From Legionella brunensis (lineage in GTDB: Bacteria; Pseudomonadota; Gammaproteobacteria; Legionellales; Legionellaceae): a stretch of 64,000 nt of DNA. The translations under genes were made by a program, and so were the position numbers. Of this stretch, positions 57,894 to 64,000 are shown in pieces. The stretch is from contig NZ_LNXV01000036.1 of assembly GCF_001467025.1 (NCBI RefSeq), forward strand, positions 55,398-119,397, given 5' to 3'. Every line of letters begins with the position of its first letter. Positions within the stretch are counted from its first letter, which is position 1. The notes beneath the pieces were generated by a model. That model was not told the origin of the DNA. It did not search any database and was given only the letters and a program-made list of their open reading frames with translations.

Positions 57894-58678
57894 AAATTCA
57901 TGATTTCAAACGCAAAAAACAGCAACAATCCAAAATTAGCATGATTACTTGCTATGATTACCCTTCTGCACGTATTGTCGCCGAATCGCACGTTGATTGC
58001 ATTCTCGTAGGCGACTCTGTAGCGATGGCCGTTCATGGATATGAGACAACTGTTATGGCAACCATGGAAATGATGGTCTTACACACCCAAGCAGTTGCTC
58101 GTGGCTTGGGGCAGCAGTTTTTAATCAGTGATTTGCCTTTTTTAGGGCATCGCATTTCGAAAGCTGAAACAATTCAAAATGTAAAACAGCTTATACAAGC
58201 AGGTGCTCATGCCATAAAAATTGAAGGCTCTGATGCCGATACTTGCGAAACTATTGCTTATTTAGTATCAGCCGGTATACCCATTATCGGTCATATCGGT
58301 TTAACCCCTCAATCAATTCATCAACTAGGGGGCTATAAAGTACAGGGTAAAGATGAAGAACAAGCAACCCAACTATTGCGGCAAGCTGCGGATTTAGAAG
58401 CATGTGGATGTTTTGCCATCGTTATTGAGTGTGTTCCTCAACAATTAGCAACAACGATCACGCAAAAATTGACAATACCCACTATTGGCATAGGCGCAGG
58501 AGCAGGTACTGATGGCCAGGTTTTGGTTTGGCACGATCTTCTAGGGTTACAAACGGAATTCAAACCTAAATTTTTAAAACAATATGCGCGGGGAAAGGAA
58601 GTTATTTTGGCGGCTATTAATTCCTATGCCCAGCAAGTGCAGCAAGCACAATTTCCTACCAGCGAACATGCATTTTAA
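57890..58678 (+). CDS. panB: 3-methyl-2-oxobutanoate hydroxymethyltransferase
   Basis: The first committed step of pantothenate synthesis: it adds a hydroxymethyl group from methylene-tetrahydrofolate to 2-oxoisovalerate to give ketopantoate. It is 262 aa. Metal and substrate residues are in LVGDSVAMAVHGYETT, LISDLPFLG, IKIEGSD and IGHIGLTPQS, with the C-terminal TIGIGAGAGTDGQVLVWHDLLG. The ATG follows AGGGGA and overlaps the end of an upstream small frame. panC follows 115 bp later. Confidence 0.97.
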   Translation: MKIHDFKRKKQQQSKISMITCYDYPSARIVAESHVDCILVGDSVAMAVHGYETTVMATMEMMVLHTQAVARGLGQQFLISDLPFLGHRISKAETIQNVKQLIQAGAHAIKIEGSDADTCETIAYLVSAGIPIIGHIGLTPQSIHQLGGYKVQGKDEEQATQLLRQAADLEACGCFAIVIECVPQQLATTITQKLTIPTIGIGAGAGTDGQVLVWHDLLGLQTEFKPKFLKQYARGKEVILAAINSYAQQVQQAQFPTSEHAF

Positions 58679-58700
58679 ATATCCTGAATTCAATTATTTT

Positions 58701-58722
58701 GTCCCGTTTTTTATAGCGGGAC
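58701..58722 (+). terminator. Possible hairpin after panB
   Basis: GTCCCG (58701-58706) and CGGGAC (58717-58722) can pair across a 10-nt T-rich loop in the panB-panC gap. No T-run follows, so it may be only a weak attenuator. Confidence 0.35.
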
Positions 58723-58792
58723 GTATCATTTATAGCATTGAATCAAGATTTATAAATATTTGACAAATGGTTTTAGTCACTAGGAGTCTTCC

Positions 58793-59560
58793 ATGCAAAT
58801 TTTTCACAATATGAATGAATGGTTAGCTACCCGTCGTTCCTTACCATCCGATGTATCACTAGGATTTGTACCTACTATGGGTAACTTGCATGCCGGCCAT
58901 GCTTCTTTATTTAAACAAAGCAAACAAGAGAATGAGTTAACTGTAGGTAGTATTTTTATTAATCCCACTCAATTTAACCGACCTGATGATTTTACTCATT
59001 ATCCCCGTACCTTGGACGAAGATTTGCTTTTATTAGATAAGCTGGGAGTGGATTATTGTTTACTTCCCACTGAGGAAGCAATTTATAATGATGGTTACCG
59101 CTATCAAATCCAAGAAACCGACCTCTGCCAACTCATGGAAGGAAAATACAGACAGGGACATTTTACAGGTGTGCTCACTGTGGTTATGAAGCTACTTAAT
59201 CTTGCCAAACCTCGATGCGCTTATTTTGGTGAAAAGGACTATCAACAATATTTACTAATTAAGGAAATGGTTGCTGCTTTTTTTATGGACATTGAAATCA
59301 AAGCCTGTCCTACAATACGAGAAACAAGTGGGCTTGCATTTAGTTCTCGCAATAATCGACTCACAGCCAAACAAAGGCTAGAGGCCGATAATTTTGCACG
59401 GATTTTTCACCAAAATAAGTCTTGCGAATTGTTAGCCCAAGAGTTCAGTCAAAATAACATTAAAGTCGAATATATCAATGACTACCAAAACAGACGTTTT
59501 ATTGCCGTGACCATCGGTGATATTCGTTTAATTGATAACTACGCCCTTTCAGAAAATTAA
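58793..59560 (+). CDS. panC: Pantothenate synthetase
   Basis: Condenses pantoate and beta-alanine with ATP to pantothenate. It is 255 aa. The nucleotidyltransferase signatures are [15 protein letters not shown] (HIGH-type) and the KMSKS-like SSRNNRLT. The pantoate site has [13 protein letters not shown] and the ATP region FGEKDYQQY. The ATG follows AGGAG. No panD is seen in the window. The C-terminal part is short compared with the 280-aa E. coli enzyme. Confidence 0.95.
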   Translation: MQIFHNMNEWLATRRSLPSDVSLGFVPTMGNLHAGHASLFKQSKQENELTVGSIFINPTQFNRPDDFTHYPRTLDEDLLLLDKLGVDYCLLPTEEAIYNDGYRYQIQETDLCQLMEGKYRQGHFTGVLTVVMKLLNLAKPRCAYFGEKDYQQYLLIKEMVAAFFMDIEIKACPTIRETSGLAFSSRNNRLTAKQRLEADNFARIFHQNKSCELLAQEFSQNNIKVEYINDYQNRRFIAVTIGDIRLIDNYALSEN

Positions 59561-59595
59561 GATCAATAACGCGAAGTTCCATGACACTCTAAACT

Positions 59596-59622
59596 TCTAA
59601 GGGAGCAAGTTGCTCCCTTAGA
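59596..59622. terminator. Hairpin after panC
   Basis: CTAAGGGAGCA and TGCTCCCTTAG pair perfectly over a 3-nt loop, 36 bp after the panC stop. A T-run is lacking, so its efficiency as a terminator is uncertain. Confidence 0.55.
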
Positions 59623-59819
59623 TCAATTCAAACACGATATCTTATAAAATTAGTCTAATTCCCAGGCCTCTCGACTTTAAATTCCTTCATACCTTCCCAG
59701 CCCCTGTAGTCTAATTGTGCATTCTAGGATTTTAAAGTAAAATATAAAAACACATTGATCTATTAAAAACCATTGCGCAACCATGAAGCGCAATAGGTCA
59801 ACTTAACAGAGGCTTTAAC

Positions 59820-60962
59820 ATGGGTCCAACACAATTTATTCATGAGCTATCCGAGCGAATAACCCAAGATGACTACGAGGAAATTCTTAAATTAGTGAAA
59901 AACCCAGAAACAGATATTAATCAAGCTGGACGAAATCAATGGACACCTCTACATTGTACTATTCTTCACAATAAACCCGCTTTATTAGAGTTATTTTTGC
60001 TTATGGGTGCCAATCCTTACGGAAAAAATGCTATTGGGACGCCTAAAAAACATGCAGAGCTACTTGACAATCCTGATGAGATATTGAAGCGGCTTCCCAA
60101 GCAGACAACTACCCCACCTTGTGATAAAGACACATTTATGGAGGCTATCAAGAACGGCAATGCTGATTTTATTAAAGAGATGCTGTCCAAAGGGTTTGTT
60201 TATGATGACAATGACGTTTCTTTTGGTAATTTCGAGTTTACTGGTTTAGGCATAGCCGTTCAGACAGGCTCATTTGAAGTTGTAGAGCTCTTAGTTAGAC
60301 AAGGCAGTATGATACAAGACGCAGCACTACAAGATTGGCTGAAAAAACAAGGTGACCGTGCTGATCTCAAACAAATCAATCAACTTCTACAATTAGAAAA
60401 ACAGAAGCAGATTCAGATTATGGAAGTTTTTTGTGCGGCGAAAGGGGAGAGTGCAGAAGAAAAATTAGACGCTTGCCGCAAAGAGATTGATAACATCAAA
60501 CTCAACTTTGACGACATTGTTAACGGGATGAAACAATCTGTCCTCTCTGAAGAAAATGGACTATGGCACCAAAGAATTAATGATAAATTGGCGGCACATT
60601 TAGATTATCCTCATGAATTTACTCAGGCATGCAGGAATATGGTGGCATTAATTGTTACTTCACAAAAAAGTGGGGAGCTTTTACCTGTAGAATCGTTTAA
60701 TTTGATCTGTAAGACAGAGCGCCTTATTGATAATCCCAAAGAATACAAAGAATTTCTTGGAGCAGCCAAGAACTGCCAAATGGTGGCTGGAGGGAAGTTG
60801 TCTGCATACATTGCTTTACTTGCTGGTTGGGCTGCTAAAATTGTGTCTGCAGGCCATTGGGGAGAGGCGCGGATTAAATATGCAAATGAAAAACTCGCGC
60901 GACTAGAAATCATTGAAGAATACGCACAGATAAATGAAAAGCGCTCGACACAAAGGATTTAG
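59820..60962 (+). CDS. Ankyrin-repeat protein, possible effector
   Basis: A 380-aa soluble protein. Residues about 20-90 hold two ankyrin repeats (NQWTPLHCTILHNKPALLEL, then GANPYGKNAIGTPKKHAELL), and two more weak ones occur at about 105-165 (DTFMEAIKNGNADFIKEMLS, GIAVQTGSFEVVELLVRQG). A helical region from about 190 to the end has no known domain and finishes acidic and polar. Ankyrin proteins with an unrelated C-terminal domain are common Dot/Icm substrates in Legionella (Ank/Leg families). AGAGG lies ahead of the ATG. Confidence 0.75.
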   Translation: MGPTQFIHELSERITQDDYEEILKLVKNPETDINQAGRNQWTPLHCTILHNKPALLELFLLMGANPYGKNAIGTPKKHAELLDNPDEILKRLPKQTTTPPCDKDTFMEAIKNGNADFIKEMLSKGFVYDDNDVSFGNFEFTGLGIAVQTGSFEVVELLVRQGSMIQDAALQDWLKKQGDRADLKQINQLLQLEKQKQIQIMEVFCAAKGESAEEKLDACRKEIDNIKLNFDDIVNGMKQSVLSEENGLWHQRINDKLAAHLDYPHEFTQACRNMVALIVTSQKSGELLPVESFNLICKTERLIDNPKEYKEFLGAAKNCQMVAGGKLSAYIALLAGWAAKIVSAGHWGEARIKYANEKLARLEIIEEYAQINEKRSTQRI

Positions 60963-61166
60963 TTAAAATAACATGGTTAAACTGAATTAGTTTTGACTTA
61001 ATCTGACACACCGTGTCGAATTTATCAATGACTCCACTTCATTTGTTGCCTAACTTGCTGATAGGCTATTACTAGTTTCATGCTAACCTTCCACGAGTTT
61101 GGCTAATCTTTTAACCAAACCCGTTGCACCTTTGATTTCTAAAAATCTTATTGGCCTTTAACTAGC

Positions 61167-64000
61167 TCAACCTGCACATTCAGGGCCTCTAAGCTCATTG
61201 ATTTGTCTTAACTCCTCAATGACCTCTTTAGATTTTGTATTGCCGAAGAAAGTATGAGTCACTTGTCCTACTGCTTTTTTTATTTGTCCTCGTTCTTTCT
61301 GATGCCCTAGTTTATGTTCAGTTGCCTCTTTAATTCCTGCTAGCCACAACTTAAGAGAGGGCTGATTTTTGAAGCAAGTTTCATAGCAAGAATCCTGAGT
61401 AAATTGCTCCCTCCATCCTAGCAAGCTAAAGACCTTTTCCATTTCTTGGCTATAGTGGAATGCATTGGAAATAATTGCAATGGCAGTACTGTCATATTTG
61501 AAGAGAGGCACTTCTCTACCAATAGTAGCTAAAGCAGTAAATACATAACGTAACTCTTCTGGATTATCACCTTGCAAAATGACAGGGGTTTCCTCATTTG
61601 GCGGTTCACTATAACCTGCTAGCATTTGTGCCGCGACTGCAAGTGAATATTCAACACGAGCCGTAATCAACTCTGGATCATTAGGATCAGGTCCTTCCGG
61701 AAATTTATTAAGCGTGAGTTTGACATCAGACTGATATTCTTGATAGTCATCCCCCTCAGCGGGATTGTAATTACTGCTGTAGTGCTCTTCGATGAAATAT
61801 CCATGAAAATCACTATCACCATTGATTTCATATTGACGAAAATAACCAGCTTTTGCCCATTGAACAGGTCGATAATAAACTCCACCTCCGACAGTGCCAG
61901 ATACAGTAGTAACATTACCATCTCTATCTGATTCATAGCCTTCTTGGAAATGAGCTGATCTTTCTTCCTGAGGGTGATCACTATAACTACTAGCAAAGGA
62001 TAAAAACTTCAGCGCATGTTTATCCTCTTTTGCCTGTTGAATAGTTTTTAAAATCCCTTGCTTTACTAAAGGGTGTGAAGCGTGTGGGTCGCCATATAAT
62101 TGCTTGTAAAGAGGTTCATATAGCGCTAACTCTTCATTGACTTGATGTAAATAGCGAGTCAATACCGCACGATGTTCCTCAATTGCTTTCTTCTGTGCAT
62201 CGTTTAAGCCTCGCATCTCCCCAGGTGCAGGTAAACTTTTTAGTTGATCATTCAATTCATGGCTTAAAGGCTTCAAATAATCGACAATAACACTACAACC
62301 ATCGGCCAATTTAGCATAATGAGGAGCCATTTCTTCAGCATGCTTCTTAGCTGCAGCTTGGAATCCTGGGTTAAACCAGTGAATAGGCGACGTTTTGGCC
62401 AGATATTTAAGTTCACTCTGAATACCTTTATCGAGTGTAGTGATATTTTTAAGATGATTATAAATATCTCTCAATTCATCTTTATCATGATTTAAGATAC
62501 GCTGATAATTTGCACCTAAAAGGTTTGTCTTTTTCTGGAGACGTGCTTGCCGAAGAGCTGTTAAGCGTTCATCAGCTGCATCAGCAATAGTCAGATAGTC
62601 GTTCGTCCCTAACAAAGATACTAGTCTACGATTTAAACCTGCCTCAATTAGATCATTATTATTCTCAGCTCTTCTGACATTGATTAATAATACATCGTCT
62701 TTGCTTACTCCAATGCGAGCCTTTAACTTAGCAATCGCTTTTCTTTGGGCTACTAGTTGAGGATCTTCTGGATCTCTTCTTCGCAATATAGCTGCCTCAC
62801 GTCGACGAAAATCTTCTTCATGACGCTGCCTCTCTTCACTATGTTGACGAATTCTTTCTTTGTGAGCACGTTTTGCTTCACGCAATGCGTCTTTTTTTGA
62901 CGCAAGCTTTGTTTCACGCACCCCAACATTACTCTCACGTTGTCCAACCTCGTTCTCACGTCTTTTAACCTGCTGCTCTCTTGATTCCACTGCTTTTTCA
63001 CGTTCATCAACTTTCTTTTCACGACGCTCCATTTCCTCGCGAAGACGATCCATTTCTAAGCGCATAGACTCTATTTCTTCTTTCAGCCGTTGAGTAACCT
63101 CTCTTTCTTTCTCTAAAGCCTCATTAGCCTTCTCTGTTTTACGACGCTCTTCTGCTAACTCTTTTTTCCCTTGCTCAATATCTTCTTTATAACCTTTAAT
63201 TTCGCTGCGTAAATCCGCAACTACCTCTTTAAGAAGTTCGTTAGCTTCTTCTAACTGTTGTGCTTTGCTTAGCAGCTCTTCATTCGTTTGCGTGAGCTCA
63301 TCTACGGTCGTCTTAAGCTCTTTTAAATCACTCTCCGCTTTCAGCTTCGCCTGTGTCTCTGTATCCAATAACGATTCCAGATGCTTACGCTCACTTTCTC
63401 GCAGATTCTTTTCTTCTGACAATTTTTCAGTTAAGGTAGCCTTCTCCTGCTCTAACTGTTGTAGACTTACCCTTAACCTTTCAATCGTTTGTAGCTTCTC
63501 TTTTAACTGCTCGCCTTGATTTTGCAGTTTCACCAGCAATTCCTCTGCTTCTTGCTGGCTCGCTTCTAACTGGCTAGTGATATCCTCTAACTCTTTGGCA
63601 TGCCTTTCTTGCGCTAATCTAAGCTTTGCCTCAGCCTCTGATTTCCCTTCTTTCGCACTCTCAACTTCTGAGCGTAAGTCACTGAGCTCCTCCTCATGCC
63701 TTTTCTTCGTCTCATCAATCTCTTGCTCTAACTGCTTCGACTTCAACTGGCTCTCTTCCAGTTGCACCTTCGTCTCTGAAAGTTGGTCACCTAACTCTTT
63801 GGTTAACTTCTTCTCTTCCTCTAGCGACGTGATTAACTCATCAACTTTTTCCTTATAAGTCTCGACTTGCTTTTCTAAACTGGAAACCTTGACCAACAGC
63901 TCGCTATTCGCCTCTTCTAACTGTTGTGCTTTGCTTAGCAGCTCTTCATTCGTTTGCGTGAGCTCATCTACGGTCGTCTTAAGCTCTTTTAAATCACTCT
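61167..64000 (-). CDS. Large coiled-coil protein, 5' end outside the window
   Basis: The frame runs open past the right edge, so only the C-terminal 944 residues or so are seen; the TTG at 63896 is not a real start. The first 390 residues visible are continuous coiled coil. Near the end of that region is an exact heptad run: RE-xx-V-xx units (REKAVES, REQQVKR, RENEVGQ, RESNVGV, RETKLAS). From about residue 400 it is globular, with no family recognised; motifs include LLGTNDYLTIADAADERLTA and TKTNLLGANYQRILN. An 88-bp exact direct repeat lies 666 bp apart. Coiled coils with a unique C-terminal domain are common in Legionella effectors. Confidence 0.75.
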   Translation of the reverse strand, partial: SDLKELKTTVDELTQTNEELLSKAQQLEEANSELLVKVSSLEKQVETYKEKVDELITSLEEEKKLTKELGDQLSETKVQLEESQLKSKQLEQEIDETKKRHEEELSDLRSEVESAKEGKSEAEAKLRLAQERHAKELEDITSQLEASQQEAEELLVKLQNQGEQLKEKLQTIERLRVSLQQLEQEKATLTEKLSEEKNLRESERKHLESLLDTETQAKLKAESDLKELKTTVDELTQTNEELLSKAQQLEEANELLKEVVADLRSEIKGYKEDIEQGKKELAEERRKTEKANEALEKEREVTQRLKEEIESMRLEMDRLREEMERREKKVDEREKAVESREQQVKRRENEVGQRESNVGVRETKLASKKDALREAKRAHKERIRQHSEERQRHEEDFRRREAAILRRRDPEDPQLVAQRKAIAKLKARIGVSKDDVLLINVRRAENNNDLIEAGLNRRLVSLLGTNDYLTIADAADERLTALRQARLQKKTNLLGANYQRILNHDKDELRDIYNHLKNITTLDKGIQSELKYLAKTSPIHWFNPGFQAAAKKHAEEMAPHYAKLADGCSVIVDYLKPLSHELNDQLKSLPAPGEMRGLNDAQKKAIEEHRAVLTRYLHQVNEELALYEPLYKQLYGDPHASHPLVKQGILKTIQQAKEDKHALKFLSFASSYSDHPQEERSAHFQEGYESDRDGNVTTVSGTVGGGVYYRPVQWAKAGYFRQYEINGDSDFHGYFIEEHYSSNYNPAEGDDYQEYQSDVKLTLNKFPEGPDPNDPELITARVEYSLAVAAQMLAGYSEPPNEETPVILQGDNPEELRYVFTALATIGREVPLFKYDSTAIAIISNAFHYSQEMEKVFSLLGWREQFTQDSCYETCFKNQPSLKLWLAGIKEATEHKLGHQKERGQIKKAVGQVTHTFFGNTKSKEVIEELRQINELRGPECAG
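63247..64000. repeat. Direct repeat, 666-bp period, inside the coiled-coil gene
   Basis: The 88 bp at 63247-63334 recur without a mismatch at 63913-64000, where the window ends, so the true repeat may be longer. The spacing of 666 bp is exactly 222 codons. The encoded segment includes DELTQTNEELLSKAQQLEEA. Confidence 0.9.

Noticed and set aside
63896..64000. A start of the coiled-coil gene at TTG 63896
   Set aside because: The frame continues without a stop to the window edge with the same coiled-coil sequence, so the gene is truncated by the window.

Overview
The window comes from a low-GC gammaproteobacterium, almost certainly a Legionella or close relative. The housekeeping genes are gammaproteobacterial (ZipA, SMC, Fis, LolB, ZapE, FeoABC, a sdhCDAB-sucABCD block). 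They are interspersed with very large proteins that lack bacterial relatives I recognise, plus ankyrin proteins, a eukaryotic-type kinase and coiled-coil proteins, which is the usual look of a Dot/Icm effector-rich genome. The genus call is an inference from gene content; there is no rRNA here to confirm it.

Layout. 0.5-2.3 kb: an unknown 500-aa protein with an acidic tail, then a small ankyrin protein. 2.7-7.3 kb (minus): smc-zipA-DUF167, with zipA and DUF167 overlapping. 7.5-8.9 kb (minus): a stand-alone KAS III (FabH-like) gene and the eroded relic of a second one. 9.3-13.7 kb: a polyhydroxyalkanoate locus, with PhaC on plus and phasin, PhaR and two PhaB-type reductases on minus. 13.9-15.1 kb: a fatty-acid desaturase with a nested palindrome ahead of it. 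15.3-18.2 kb: small membrane protein, mutM, a class A beta-lactamase and plsC. 18.3-20.5 kb: ggt and coaD, overlapping by 4 nt. 20.6-22.7 kb: lolB, tRNA-Gln(UUG), prs. 23-28.3 kb: fis, a DUF945 protein, an MFS transporter, an SseB-like protein, a small RMF-like protein and pdxH. 28.5-33.8 kb: a 1555-aa unknown protein and an exported deformylase-like protein. 33.9-43.4 kb (minus): sucD, sucC, sucB, sucA, sdhB, sdhA, sdhD, sdhC, transcribed from sdhC toward sucD as one TCA-cycle block. 43.6-46.7 kb: an HDOD protein, an RDD membrane protein and a Ser/Thr-kinase-like protein. 47-51.8 kb: a 1367-aa protein with a cysteine-protease-like motif and a kinase-like motif, and an unknown protein. 51.9-54.6 kb (minus): feoA-feoB-feoC behind a Fur box. 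54.7-59.6 kb: rhodanese, membrane protein, zapE, hydrolase, panB, panC. 59.8-64 kb: an ankyrin protein and a long coiled-coil gene running off the right edge.

Working together: FabH, desaturase, PlsC and the PHA genes all concern acyl chains, reserve polymer or membrane lipid. The suc/sdh block makes consecutive TCA enzymes. FeoABC imports ferrous iron under probable Fur control. PanB and PanC supply pantoate and pantothenate, and CoaD works later in CoA synthesis. The large proteins at 28.5, 45.2, 47.0, 59.8 and 61.2 kb are the best candidates for secreted host-acting proteins. Secretion is inferred from composition and context, not shown.
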